Shown here: positions 17,361-26,206 of the stretch, piece after piece
Layout: each line of letters begins with the position of its first letter
Numbering within the stretch: the stretch's first letter is position 1
Assembly: GCA_958295835.1 (NCBI GenBank)
Contig: OY282378.1
Coordinates: 310,001-374,000, forward strand
Length of the DNA stretch: 64,000 nucleotides
Source: an uncultured Gammaproteobacteria bacterium
GTDB taxonomy: Bacteria > Pseudomonadota > Gammaproteobacteria > HK1
Direction: 5' to 3'
Notes under the pieces: generated by a model
What the model was told of the DNA's origin: nothing
Database searches by the model: none
The model's input: only the letters and a program-made list of their open reading frames with translations
Translations under genes and position numbers: made by a program

Positions 17361-18995
17361 TTGAGCTCATCGGCCGGCAACCCAAGCCGCGATGCGGATG
17401 CTACCGTGGCGCCACCAGTGCAGGCGCTTCTCGCCGCAGCGGGCGGGATCGTTCGCGATACCCAGGCGCGGGAGCGGTTCGGCGATCTCGGCCCCGTGTT
17501 CGCGGCGGCCTTCGGCTCGTGGCTCGAACCCTTCGCCGCGGCGATGCACGGACTGGAGCCGACCCCCCGCTCCCGCGCCGCCGCTCGCGCGATGATCGAC
17601 GTCGCCCGTCTGGCCGGCGTGTTCGCCCGCGAAGCGACACGTCCTGACGCGACGCACCCGCCCGCCGGCGGAGATGCGATGGCCGACAGTGGGGATGTGA
17701 AGGCTACCGGCGAGGATGCGGAGGGCGGCGATCGAGACACGAACACTACCGGCAGAGATGCCGCGGACGGTTTCGCGGACACGCACGAGCACTACGCCCG
17801 GCTCGCGGCACGGATCGACGATTCGTTCCGGGAATTTTCGTCGAGTCCAGAGTTCGATCACGCCCGCCACCGCGCCGCCGCTGCCCTCCTCGACTGGCTG
17901 GAGCACGACCGTGCCGCAGCATCGAGCATCGCCCACGCATTCGAAGCGGGGGCGGCATATCCGGAACAGCAGCACGACGACATGGCCTCACCGGGCGCCT
18001 GTCCGGCTCCGACGGGTGCCGGACGAGACCCGACGGGTGCCGGACCGGACCCGCCAGGCGCCGAGGTCATCATGCGCGACGGCAACGCGGCCCTTCTGCG
18101 CTACCCGGCCAGACGGGCGGTCCGCGCGACCGTGCTCGTGGTGCCCGGGTTCACCACCGGCGCGCGCCTTTTCGACTTCGACCCACAATGCTCGTTCACG
18201 GGCGTGCTCGCGGACCACGGCGTCGAAACCTGCCTGTTCGACTGGGGCCGGCCCGACGAAACCGACCGGCGGCGCACCGTCGCGGACCAGATCCGACGGA
18301 TCGACCGAGCGCTCGCCGCGGCCCGCGCGGCGGCGGACGGACGGCCCGTCGCGCTCGCGGGCCATTTCCACGGCGGGCTGCTCGCCCTGCTCCACTGCAT
18401 CCGGTATCCCGGCAAGGCCGGCGCGCTGGTCACCCTTTCCACCCCGGTCGGGTTCGCGCCGGGACAGGACCCCTTCGGGGACTGGCTCAGGGCGTGCGGC
18501 GGCGAACGGCTCGCCGAGGTCTTCGGCAACGTCCCGGGCGTGCTGGTTGCAGCCCTGCTCGCGGCGGCGTCCCCGATGCAGTGGTGCGGCGGAGGGTTCT
18601 TCACGCTGCTCGGCGGCGCGCACCGCGCGGGGACCACCGCGCGCTTCGAGCTGGCCCGCCGCTTCCCGCCCGCGTTCCCCGGGGAGACGTTCCGCCAGCT
18701 CTACCGGACGTTCCACCGCGCCGACCCCTTCGCCGCGGGCGGTAGCGCGGTGATCGACGACCACGAATACGATCCGTCGAGCCTCGCGACACCCCTGCTG
18801 AACGTATTTGCGCACGAGGATCGGATCGTTCCTCCCGGCGCATCGTCACGCCTGGAGGAACTGGTGGGGGCCACGAACTGCTCCCGCCGAGAGCACCCCG
18901 GCGGGCACCTCGATCTCCTCACCAGCCACCGGGCGCACACCGAACTCCTGCCCGAGGTCGCCGCCTGGCTGATCGGACACGCCCCGGAGCCCTGA
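17361..18995 (+). CDS. PhaC-like alpha/beta-hydrolase without nucleophile Cys
   Basis: A 544-residue protein whose C-terminal 310 residues follow the PHA synthase (PhaC) alpha/beta-hydrolase pattern: TVLVVPGFTTGARLFDFDP, then CLFDWGRPDETD, and a lipase-box-like GHFHGG at about residue 334. In PhaC this box is G-x-C-x-G-G; here the nucleophile position is Phe. The later Asp (FAHEDRIVPP) and His (EHPGGHLDLL) positions look present. Either it is a pseudoenzyme or the nucleophile lies elsewhere. The N-terminal 230 residues are variable and Ala/Asp/Thr-rich. The start is uncertain: TTG at 17361, or GTG at 17406. The next genes (DUF6489 and PhaB-type) face it on the other strand and are linked to PHB metabolism. 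Confidence 0.65.
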   Translation: MSSSAGNPSRDADATVAPPVQALLAAAGGIVRDTQARERFGDLGPVFAAAFGSWLEPFAAAMHGLEPTPRSRAAARAMIDVARLAGVFAREATRPDATHPPAGGDAMADSGDVKATGEDAEGGDRDTNTTGRDAADGFADTHEHYARLAARIDDSFREFSSSPEFDHARHRAAAALLDWLEHDRAAASSIAHAFEAGAAYPEQQHDDMASPGACPAPTGAGRDPTGAGPDPPGAEVIMRDGNAALLRYPARRAVRATVLVVPGFTTGARLFDFDPQCSFTGVLADHGVETCLFDWGRPDETDRRRTVADQIRRIDRALAAARAAADGRPVALAGHFHGGLLALLHCIRYPGKAGALVTLSTPVGFAPGQDPFGDWLRACGGERLAEVFGNVPGVLVAALLAAASPMQWCGGGFFTLLGGAHRAGTTARFELARRFPPAFPGETFRQLYRTFHRADPFAAGGSAVIDDHEYDPSSLATPLLNVFAHEDRIVPPGASSRLEELVGATNCSRREHPGGHLDLLTSHRAHTELLPEVAAWLIGHAPEP

Positions 18996-19131
18996 CCGGG
19001 CAGAGCCGTCGGGCCGGATGATGCGAGCGGCACGCCAAGCTCCTGCCCGACGTCGCCGCCTGGCTGTCGCGCACGTTCCGAGGTCCTGACCGGGCCGGGC
19101 CGTCGGGCCCGGATGCGCACAGCCGGTCGAA

Positions 19132-19395
19132 TCAGCCCTTGCGCTCGGGGCCTCCGGCCGCGGCCGCCATCCCCGAGAGGCCGTTCCAGAACGCGCGCTG
19201 CATCGCCTCCATGCCCTGGAGGTCGGGAGTGATGAACGGTCGCATCATGGCGACCGGATCGAACCCTTCGACGCCGGCCTTCATCTGCTCGCGAACCCTC
19301 TCGAGCATCTCCGCCTGCAACGACTGCACCTCGGGCAGACCGAGGAATTCCCGGAGCTCGGCCGGGGACGTCTCCATGGTGACGTTGATCTTCAT
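19132..19395 (-). CDS. DUF6489 family protein
   Basis: An 87-residue protein beginning MKINVTMETSPAELREFLG, followed by LPEVQSLQAEMLERVREQM and an amphipathic, Met/Ala-rich C-terminus (FWNGLSGMAAAAGG). The pattern fits DUF6489, which is often found beside PHB genes and may bind granules or act as a small phasin-like or helper protein; that role is inferred from neighbourhood. CGGAGG lies eight bases before the ATG at 19395, which fixes the start over longer open frames. It is downstream of the PhaB-type gene on the same strand, separated by 166 bases. Confidence 0.65.
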   Translation of the reverse strand: MKINVTMETSPAELREFLGLPEVQSLQAEMLERVREQMKAGVEGFDPVAMMRPFITPDLQGMEAMQRAFWNGLSGMAAAAGGPERKG

Positions 19396-19561
19396 GTGTT
19401 GCCTCCGATAGCCGCCGCACGCACGGTGGTTGCAGCAGTGGTCCCGCCGCCCCGGTGGCCGCGGCAGCGCTCGCGCGCACCTCGCGCATCTCCCCCGCCG
19501 ACGGCGCACCGATACCCGGAGCGGGCCGCGGATACCCGTGGTCGATACCCGGCGCGGTCCG

Positions 19562-20311
19562 TCAATGCATGTGGTGCCCGCCGTTGATGCTGTAGTTCGC
19601 GCCAGTGATGAACGCCGCTTCGTCGGAGCAGAGGAACCCGACCAGCGCCGCGATCTCGCGGGTGTCGCCCAGGCGTCCGACCGGAATCTCCTCCACGATG
19701 CGGTCGAGGACCTCGCGTGGCACCGCCTCGACCATTCTCGTGTTCATGTACCCGGGCGATACGGTGTTCACGGTCACCCCCTTGCGGGCGACCTCGCGCG
19801 CGAGCGCCATCGTGAATCCGTGCATACCAGCCTTGGCTGCGGAGTAGTTGGTCTGACCGAACTGGCCCTTGACACCGTTGAGCGAGGAGATGTTCACGAT
19901 CCGGCCGAACCCGCGCTGCGTCATCCCGTCGATGACCTGCTTGGTCACGTTGAAGACGCTGTCGAGGTTGGTGGAGAGGACCGCATCCCACTCATGCTTG
20001 TCCAGCTTTCGGAGGGATGCGTCGCGGGTGATCCCCGCACAGTTGACGAGGACATCCACCGGCCCGACCTCGGACTCGGCGCGGGCCACCGCGCGCGTAC
20101 ACGAGTCGAAGTCCGTGACGTCCCCCGCAATGAGCACGAGGTCGTGTCCTTCTCTCGCAAGTCCCGCCTGCCAGCTTCGGCCATCGTCTCCGTTCATGGT
20201 CAGAGCGATGTCGAGGGCCGCGACCCTGCATCCCTGTTGCGTCAGCCGTTCGCAGATCGAACGGCCCAGCTCGCCAATCCCGCCGGTCACCATCGCGACC
20301 CTTTCGGACAT
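19562..20311 (-). CDS. phaB: Acetoacetyl-CoA reductase (SDR, PhaB-type)
   Basis: A 249-residue short-chain dehydrogenase. It shows the NADPH-binding TGGIGELGRSI, the NCAGITRDASL segment, the catalytic Ser-Tyr-Lys in NISSLNGVKGQFGQTNYSAAK, and a PhaB-like C-terminus (EEIPVGRLGDTREIAAL, ITGANYSINGGHHMH). PhaB reduces acetoacetyl-CoA to (R)-3-hydroxybutyryl-CoA for PHB synthesis. The GQTNYSAAKAG motif and the GGHHMH ending separate it from general FabG. No beta-ketothiolase is in the window. GGAGG precedes the ATG. Confidence 0.87.
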   Translation of the reverse strand: MSERVAMVTGGIGELGRSICERLTQQGCRVAALDIALTMNGDDGRSWQAGLAREGHDLVLIAGDVTDFDSCTRAVARAESEVGPVDVLVNCAGITRDASLRKLDKHEWDAVLSTNLDSVFNVTKQVIDGMTQRGFGRIVNISSLNGVKGQFGQTNYSAAKAGMHGFTMALAREVARKGVTVNTVSPGYMNTRMVEAVPREVLDRIVEEIPVGRLGDTREIAALVGFLCSDEAAFITGANYSINGGHHMH

Positions 20312-20442
20312 CCGGAGCCCTCCGTGAATCGTCGGCGCCGCCGGGCGTTGCCTGCCTCGCCAAAGGCCGGCCTGCTTCCCTTGATCGGCTCCGGGATTCC
20401 GGCCTTGCCCGCCGTGCTGCGCCGCAACAATATCGGGGGATA

Positions 20443-20772
20443 CTAGAAAGCGCAGGCGACGGATGTCAACCGACGCGGTGCGTCGAGTGCCGTGACCGGA
20501 CCCGCCGGAGAGTCATAGAGCTTCGCGGTCAACGAACCGGCGGCTACGCGCGCGCATACCTCCTCGACGTCCGGACAGGTGATCACGCAGAAACCGTCGT
20601 CCTTGAGCACACGCCGAAATTCACCGAGGACACCGGGCACCTCATGGCAGAACACGTATTCGATGTTGTGGGACGGCCATACCGCATCCATCGAGTCGTC
20701 CGGCACCGCCTGCATGTCCACGATGATTCCGATGAGGTCGGGACGGACTCGCTCGTTGATGTCGGACCGGAC
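20443..20772 (-). pseudogene. SAM-dependent methyltransferase fragment
   Basis: About 110 codons resemble the middle of a class I methyltransferase: VDMQAVPDDSMDAVWPSHNI, then EFRRVLKDDGFCVITCPDVE and AAGSLTAKLYDSPAGPVT. The N-terminal SAM-binding glycine motif and the C-terminal third are missing, and the last residues before the stop are unrelated. It is a gene scrap between phaB and the TRAP binding protein. Confidence 0.55.
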
Positions 20773-21069
20773 GCGCCCGATTCGGGCAACCGGCTCTCCA
20801 GGCCATGGCATCGCGGATGAACGGCAACATCGTACGAAGGGCGTCAATCCACCGCCCGATCGGTGGTAGTGTTTGCGCCCCGCTCGCCGAGAGCCGGGAA
20901 CGGGCGGGAAGGATGATGCATGGACGAGGCGTCCAGCAAGCGAAGCCGCAAGGCACGTCGCTTCATCCGCCCGTCGTCTCGAACGACCGGAGAGCGTGCG
21001 AGCGACGCCGAGGCGATTGGGATTCACCGTTGATTCCATGACAGCGAAGGAGACCAGGAGACCTGGACG

Positions 21070-22122
21070 ATGACGACCAGACGCAACTTTCTGAAGAAGG
21101 CCGGTGCGGCCGGCGCCGCGGGGGCGGCGACGGTCGCGGCGCCGGCGGTCCACGCGCAGTCGAAGACGAAGATCAAGTGGCGGCTCCAGACCTACGCGGG
21201 CCCCGCGCTGGCCGAGCACGTGATCAAGCCCTCCATCGACTCGTTCAACAAGGTGGCGAACGGCGAGATGGAGATCGAGCTCTACTTCGCGGACCAGCTC
21301 GTGCCCACCGGCGAGCTGTTCCGCGCCATGCAGCGCGGCACCATCGACGCGGTGCAGTCGGACGACGACTCCATTGCGGCGCCGGTGGACATCTCCGTGT
21401 TCGGCGGCTACTTCCCGTTCGCCACCCGGTACAGCCTCGACGTGCCGGCGCTGTTCCACCAGTGGGGGCTGAACGAGATCTGGGCCGAGGCCTACGGCGA
21501 GATCGAGGGCGTCACCTGGCTCTCCGCCGGCGCCTGGGATCCCTGCCACTTCAACACCGTCAACCCCATTCGCAGCCTCGAGGATCTGAAGGGCCTGCGG
21601 GTGTTCACCTTCCCCACCGCGGGCCGCTTCCTGTCACGCTTCGGAGTCGTGCCGGTGACCCTGCCCTGGGAGGACATCGAGGTCGCGGTGCAGACCGGGG
21701 AGCTCGACGGCATCGCCTGGTCCGGCATCACCGAGGACTACACGGTGGGGTGGGCCGACGTCACCAACTACTTCCTCACCAACAACATCTCCGGCGCGTG
21801 GTGCGGCTCGTACTTCGCCAACTCCGGGAAGTGGGACGCCCTGCCCGCGCATCTCCAGGAGCTGTTCCGGCTGTGCATGGACAGCTCGCACTACTACCGC
21901 CAGTACTGGTACTGGGGCGGCGAGGCGAAGCTGCGGGTGGACGGCACCAAGCTGGAGCTGACCTCGATCCCGGACGAGGAATGGGCGACGGTGGAGGCCG
22001 AAGCGGTCAAGTTCTGGGACGAGATCGCCGCCGAGACTCCGCGCACCGCCAAGGTGGTCGGTATCCTGCGGGCGTACAACGCGGCCATGGCCGAGGCGGG
22101 ACGGCCCTATCGCTACACTTGA
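21070..22122 (+). CDS. TRAP transporter substrate-binding protein (DctP-type)
   Basis: A 350-residue periplasmic solute-binding protein. It starts with a twin-arginine-type signal (TTRRNFLKKAGAAGAAGAA to AVHAQ, cleavage about residue 30). The mature part has the DctP fold signatures: WRLQTYAGPALAEHV, GELFRAMQRGTIDAVQSD, the substrate-clamping region LKGLRVFTFPTAGRF, and VQTGELDGIAWSGITED. TRAP systems use a sodium gradient to import carboxylates, amino acids or sulfonates through DctQ/DctM membrane partners. No dctQ or dctM gene is nearby, so it is orphaned in this window. A strong terminator-like hairpin follows. GGAGACC lies before the ATG. Confidence 0.85.
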   Translation: MTTRRNFLKKAGAAGAAGAATVAAPAVHAQSKTKIKWRLQTYAGPALAEHVIKPSIDSFNKVANGEMEIELYFADQLVPTGELFRAMQRGTIDAVQSDDDSIAAPVDISVFGGYFPFATRYSLDVPALFHQWGLNEIWAEAYGEIEGVTWLSAGAWDPCHFNTVNPIRSLEDLKGLRVFTFPTAGRFLSRFGVVPVTLPWEDIEVAVQTGELDGIAWSGITEDYTVGWADVTNYFLTNNISGAWCGSYFANSGKWDALPAHLQELFRLCMDSSHYYRQYWYWGGEAKLRVDGTKLELTSIPDEEWATVEAEAVKFWDEIAAETPRTAKVVGILRAYNAAMAEAGRPYRYT

Positions 22123-22146
22123 CGCTCGCGCAGGACCCGCGACGCG

Positions 22147-22180
22147 GCTCCCGGCCCGGAGGCGGCTCCGGGCCGGGAGC
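22147..22180 (+). terminator. 14-bp GC-rich hairpin after the TRAP gene
   Basis: GCTCCCGGCCCGGA (22147-22160) pairs perfectly with TCCGGGCCGGGAGC (22167-22180) around the loop GGCGGC. It lies 24 bases after the stop. No T-tract follows, so it may stop transcription with Rho or protect the 3' end. Confidence 0.6.
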
Positions 22181-22273
22181 GCGGTATCGTGATTCGCATC
22201 TCCGGCGACGATTGGTGACGTCCAATCCGACTCCACCGTACGGATTCGACGCAAGTCCGGGAGGGAGCTGCTC

Positions 22274-23902
22274 ATGGCACTCGATACGGTCGACGAGGCG
22301 ATCATCTCCCAGGCGCTGATCGCCGCTGCGAAGGAAATGGGGATCAAGCTCGTGCGATCCGCGTACTCGCCGATCGTGCGCGAGGCGAACGACTGCTCCG
22401 CCGCGCTGCTCGACGTCGAAGGCAACGTCGTGAGCCAGGCGGAGCTCATCCCGATGCAGCTCGGCCCGATCGGGACGACGTTCCGCCCATGCGCCGAACT
22501 CTTTCCGCCGGAGACGCTGGAGCCCGGCGATTTCTACATCAACAACGACCCCTTCCACGGCGGGCAACACGTGCCCGACGTGTTCATCTTCTCGCCGATC
22601 TTCTTCGGCCATCGGCTGGTCGGGTTCAGCGCCACCGTCGCCCACCATCTCGATCTCGGCGGCGGCGCGCCCGGACTCAACATGGCGGCCGGCGACGTCC
22701 ATCAGGAAGGCCTCATCTTTCCGCCGAGCCGGTACAACGTGAATCGCGACTGGAACGGCGGCCCCCTGGAGCGGCTGGTGCGCGCCAACGTGCGCGTCCC
22801 GGAGAAGACCATCGGGGACTGCAACGCACAGTTCGCGGCCAACGGGGTGGGCGCGAGGCGGGTGATCGAGCTGTGCGGGAAATTCGGGACGGACACGGTG
22901 ACGGAGGCGATGTCGGCGCTGCTCGACTACTCCGAGCAGCGCATGCGAGCCGCGATCGCCGAGGCCCCCGACGGCGTGTACCACGGCGAGGATCAGCTCG
23001 ACAGCGACGGGGTGAACGACGAGCCGCTGGTGGTGCGCGCGCGGGTGGAGATTGCCGGCGACAGCGTGAGCGTGGACTACGAGGGGACCTGCGGCCAGGT
23101 CCGCACGAACGTGAACTGCCCCTTCGCATCGACGATCGCGGCGGGACTCTCGTGCGTGAAGTCCGTGCTCACGAGCCCCGACATCCCCTTCAACGAAGGT
23201 TCGAAGCGGCCCATCGACGTCATCGCGCCATACGGCTCGCTGCTGAATCCCCGACCTCCCGCCCCGGTGCGTGCGCGCATGCTCTCGGCCTACCGCGCCT
23301 ACAACGCGGTGATGAAGGCGCTGGCCGGCGCGGTGCCTGAGAAGGTGATGGCGGCCGGCTTCGACACCACCCACTCCACCTGCCTCTCGCATCTCGGGGA
23401 GCACGGGTACGGCATCTATCTGGAGATCTTCGGCGGCGGCTACGGCGCCAGCGCCGTCGGCGACGGCTGCGACGCGGTGGACAGCCCGCTCTCGAACTGC
23501 TCGAACATCCCCATCGAGGCCATCGACATGGAGCACGCCTTCTTCCGGGTGGTGGAGTACGCGCTGGTGCAGGGCTCGGGCGGCGAGGGGGAGTACCGCG
23601 GCGGTCTGGGGATGCGGCGCGTGTACGAGGTGCTGGACGACGACGTCGAGTACCAGTCGTACTCCGACCGCTTCACGATCCCCCCGGAGGGTCTGTTCGG
23701 CGGTGAGGACGGCGGCGCGGCGTTCACCTGCGTACTGCGGGGCAACGAGAAGATCATGCTCGACTCGAAGACGAGCTTCCGGCTGAAAACCGGCGACCGG
23801 CTGGTGATGAGCACCGGCGGCGGCGCGGGCTACGGCAATCCGTCCAGGCATTCGCCCGAGCGATTCGCGTCGGACCGGGAGAACCGCACCGCCGCATCAT
23901 GA
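22274..23902 (+). CDS. Hydantoinase B / oxoprolinase family protein
   Basis: A 542-residue HyuB-type subunit. Recognisable segments are IISQALIAAAKEMGIKLVRS, REANDCSAALLDVEGNVV, INNDPFHGGQHVPDV, and the C-terminal EYRGGLGMRRVYEVL. HyuB works with an ATP-dependent HyuA subunit to open cyclic amides such as hydantoins, 5-oxoproline or N-methylhydantoin, or in acetone-carboxylase-like enzymes. No hyuA is next to it, which is unusual; it may lie elsewhere. It begins 150 bases after the orphan TRAP gene on the same strand, so the substrate of both may be related. GGAGGGAG precedes the ATG at 22274. Confidence 0.85.
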   Translation: MALDTVDEAIISQALIAAAKEMGIKLVRSAYSPIVREANDCSAALLDVEGNVVSQAELIPMQLGPIGTTFRPCAELFPPETLEPGDFYINNDPFHGGQHVPDVFIFSPIFFGHRLVGFSATVAHHLDLGGGAPGLNMAAGDVHQEGLIFPPSRYNVNRDWNGGPLERLVRANVRVPEKTIGDCNAQFAANGVGARRVIELCGKFGTDTVTEAMSALLDYSEQRMRAAIAEAPDGVYHGEDQLDSDGVNDEPLVVRARVEIAGDSVSVDYEGTCGQVRTNVNCPFASTIAAGLSCVKSVLTSPDIPFNEGSKRPIDVIAPYGSLLNPRPPAPVRARMLSAYRAYNAVMKALAGAVPEKVMAAGFDTTHSTCLSHLGEHGYGIYLEIFGGGYGASAVGDGCDAVDSPLSNCSNIPIEAIDMEHAFFRVVEYALVQGSGGEGEYRGGLGMRRVYEVLDDDVEYQSYSDRFTIPPEGLFGGEDGGAAFTCVLRGNEKIMLDSKTSFRLKTGDRLVMSTGGGAGYGNPSRHSPERFASDRENRTAAS

Positions 23903-24086
23903 CCCGCGACGAGCCCGAATGCCCGAGCGGCACGTACTGCCCCTGTGCCATTGACGCCCCAATCCCCCTCGCATGGCGTTTCGGGTGCATGGCGCAACGA
24001 ACCGGAGCCCGAGGGGGGGACGACATGAAGATACCGGCGCCGCACCCGACGTAGCCGCCGGCGTTCGTTGCAGCAGGCCGGAATCC

Positions 24087-24833
24087 GTGCACAAGCTCAT
24101 CTTCCTGTGGTGCCATCCCCGATCCCTGTCGAGCGCGCTGGAGCGCGCGATGCTCGAACGCGGCGACCTGGCCACCCTGCACGAGCCCTTCCTGTACCTC
24201 TACTACGTGCACGACGGCAGGAGACGCCTGCCGCATTTCGACGTCGATCCACGACGACCGGCCTCCTACGAGGATATCCGTTCGACGATCCTGGAGACGG
24301 CCCGCACCCGGCCGGTGTTCGTCAAGGACATGTGCTACTACGTCAGTGACCATATCCACGACGACGTGGATCTCATCCAGCGCATGACCAGCACCTTCCT
24401 CATCCGGGACCCGGCGCGTTCGATTCCTTCCCATTACCGCCTCGACCCGGGCGTGACCCTCGAGGAGATCGGATGCGAGGCCCAGTACCGCTGCTTCGAA
24501 CGGATCGGCGAGATCACCGGACAGGCGCCGGTGGTGATCGACGCGGCGGACCTTGCCGGCGACCCGGCCCGCACCCTGCGCGCATACTGCCGGGCGCTGG
24601 GGCTGCGGTTCATGCCGGAGGCTCTGGAGTGGAATGCGGAGCTGCCGGATGCGTGGCGGGACGTGAGCGGCTGGCATGCCGATCTCGCCGGCTCCAGGTG
24701 CATCGCCATACCCCGGTCCTCGAGCGGCCCCGGCCTGGATGCCGCACCGCACCTGCGGGACTACTACGACCATCACCTGCCCTTCTACCGGAAGATGCGG
24801 GCGCATCGGCTCGCACCGGCATCGTGTGCCTGA
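24087..24833 (+). CDS. Sulfotransferase-like protein
   Basis: About 248 residues from GTG 24087. The start LIFLWCHPRSLSSALERAM matches the PAPS 5'-phosphosulfate-binding loop of sulfotransferases. TSTFLIRDPARSIPSHYRL corresponds to the 3'-phosphate-binding motif with its Arg and Ser. The C-terminal part contains the usual YDHHLPFYRKMRAHRL helix. Bacterial relatives modify small molecules or are uncharacterised. The open frame extends upstream to 23973, but those residues are not family-like and the motif normally sits at the N-terminus, so the GTG is preferred. It is a single gene after HyuB. Confidence 0.7.
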   Translation: MHKLIFLWCHPRSLSSALERAMLERGDLATLHEPFLYLYYVHDGRRRLPHFDVDPRRPASYEDIRSTILETARTRPVFVKDMCYYVSDHIHDDVDLIQRMTSTFLIRDPARSIPSHYRLDPGVTLEEIGCEAQYRCFERIGEITGQAPVVIDAADLAGDPARTLRAYCRALGLRFMPEALEWNAELPDAWRDVSGWHADLAGSRCIAIPRSSSGPGLDAAPHLRDYYDHHLPFYRKMRAHRLAPASCA

Positions 24834-24967
24834 CGTGCATGGCGGGATCGCTCCCACCGTCTCGTTCACGGCGCGCGCCGATCGAGTAGCCGAAGTGGAT
24901 CCGACCCCTGCCCCGCCAGCCGCCGCCGGGCGGGCTGCAGCCGTCGCTGCACCGAGCGGGACGCCTG

Positions 24968-25600
24968 CTATTCCGCCGCCCGGCCTTCGATCCTTCCGAG
25001 GGTCTTGCCGATGGCGTCCCGGGCGCCCTCCAGGGCCGCCTTCTCTCCCGCCATGAAGACCCGGCCCGAGGCACCCATCATCTGGATATCGACAATCGTC
25101 GCCTCCGGCGCGGCGCGCTCCGCCTCGTTGGCGGCAACCGCGGCAAAGAGGGCAGGAACCATCTCGTAGAGCAGGAGTGATTGTCCGGGCAGGATCATCG
25201 ACGCGTTACGCATGCGGTTCAGGATGATGGCGTGCTGGTCGCTCACGTCTTCGATGATGTCCGTATAGAGCGTGGACGGGGCGAGTTGATCGGACGGCTT
25301 CGCGCCGATACCCCCGAGAATGGCCGCACCCGCCTCTCGCACTTCACCCGGATCCCTTGAATGGAGCTCGAGCAAACCGAATTGGCGTTCCGTGAACAGG
25401 ATGCCGGGCTCCATGTCCGGCTCGGCCTTCAGCGCAAAGTCGACGAGACGATGGATCGACAACGCGGGCGTGACCTCGATGATGAGGCTGTTGTCCCCCT
25501 GCACCGGCGGATACCCCCGTGCCCGCACCGGCGTCGCCATGTACGCCGCGAACTGGGGCTGGAGGTCCTCGATGGACAGATACACACGGAGCTCGGTCAT
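24968..25600 (-). CDS. Microcompartment shell protein, double BMC domain (BMC-T)
   Basis: A 210-residue protein made of two BMC domains in tandem (about 1-100 and 101-205), probably circularly permuted as in EutL or CsoS1D-type trimers. It forms pseudohexameric trimers in the shell facets. Visible pieces are LRVYLSIEDLQPQFAAYM, GILFTERQFGLLELHSRDP and, in the second domain, QMMGASGRVFMAGEKAAL. It is homologous to the other BMC-T at 26766. It is the last gene of the operon, 13 bases after the BMC-H gene. Such trimers often have a gated pore for larger metabolites. The close similarity of its N-terminus to the RMM-type BMC-T is a judgement from memory. Confidence 0.85.
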   Translation of the reverse strand: MTELRVYLSIEDLQPQFAAYMATPVRARGYPPVQGDNSLIIEVTPALSIHRLVDFALKAEPDMEPGILFTERQFGLLELHSRDPGEVREAGAAILGGIGAKPSDQLAPSTLYTDIIEDVSDQHAIILNRMRNASMILPGQSLLLYEMVPALFAAVAANEAERAAPEATIVDIQMMGASGRVFMAGEKAALEGARDAIGKTLGRIEGRAAE

Positions 25601-25613
25601 CGAGCCGGATGCC

Positions 25614-25895
25614 TCACTTCGCTGCCGCCGTGAAGTGCTTGCCGAGGTCCTGATGAGGCCGCGGGATGACGTGGACGGAGACCAGCTCTCCGACCTGGGT
25701 CGCGGTCTCCGCGCCGGCCTCGGTGGCGGCCTTGACGGCGCCCACGTCTCCCGAGATCACCACCGCCACGAGTCCGTCGCCGACCTCTTCACGCTGGGTG
25801 ATGGTCACGTTCGCGGCCTTGACCATTGCGTCGGCCGCTGCCAGGGCGGCCACGAAGCCCTTGGTCTCGATCATTCCCAATGCCTGATTGGCCAT
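25614..25895 (-). CDS. Microcompartment shell hexamer protein (BMC-H)
   Basis: A 93-residue single-domain BMC protein of the PduA/EutM/CcmK type. Key segments are [20 protein letters not shown], the pore-loop region [20 protein letters not shown], and [17 protein letters not shown] then VIPRPHQDL. Hexamers tile the shell facets, and the pore passes small substrates. AAGGAGAA seven bases before the ATG is the best ribosome-binding site in the operon, fitting the high copy number of BMC-H. It lies between the BMC-P and BMC-T genes. Confidence 0.93.
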   Translation of the reverse strand: MANQALGMIETKGFVAALAAADAMVKAANVTITQREEVGDGLVAVVISGDVGAVKAATEAGAETATQVGELVSVHVIPRPHQDLGKHFTAAAK

Positions 25896-25963
25896 GTTCG
25901 TTCTCCTTGCTCGTCGTTGAGATCCATCGGATCGAAGACCACCCGCGGCCCTCGGAATCCGTT

Positions 25964-26206
25964 TCAGGTAGTTTCGTCGATCGACCCGATGATGAGTGCA
26001 TCCACGGGTACCTTGACACCTTCGAAGTATCCTGCCGCGACCGAGCCCTGGGTGATGAGGACCTCCTCCCCACCGCCACAGCCCAGCGGGTCGAACGCGA
26101 TCAGGCGCGCGCCGCTCTCCATCTCGACCTCCAGCAGCGCGCCCTGCGGCAGGGAGTCGACCCGTTTCGTCGACCAGACATGTCCGATCACCCGTCCTCT
26201 GATCAT
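25964..26206 (-). CDS. Microcompartment vertex pentamer protein (BMC-P, EutN/CcmL)
   Basis: An 80-residue EutN/CcmL/PduN-type OB-fold protein that caps the shell vertices. It begins [19 protein letters not shown] and continues [19 protein letters not shown], the conserved [14 protein letters not shown], and ends [12 protein letters not shown], matching the family over its whole length. Its ATG overlaps the stop of the upstream linker-like gene by four bases, indicating coupled translation. GAGAGGAC precedes the start. Confidence 0.93.
   Translation of the reverse strand: MIRGRVIGHVWSTKRVDSLPQGALLEVEMESGARLIAFDPLGCGGGEEVLITQGSVAAGYFEGVKVPVDALIIGSIDETT

Noticed and set aside
22007..23851. A 614-codon minus-strand open frame opposite hyuB
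   Set aside because: HyuB matches its family along the whole length, so the opposite frame is a by-product of GC-rich codons.
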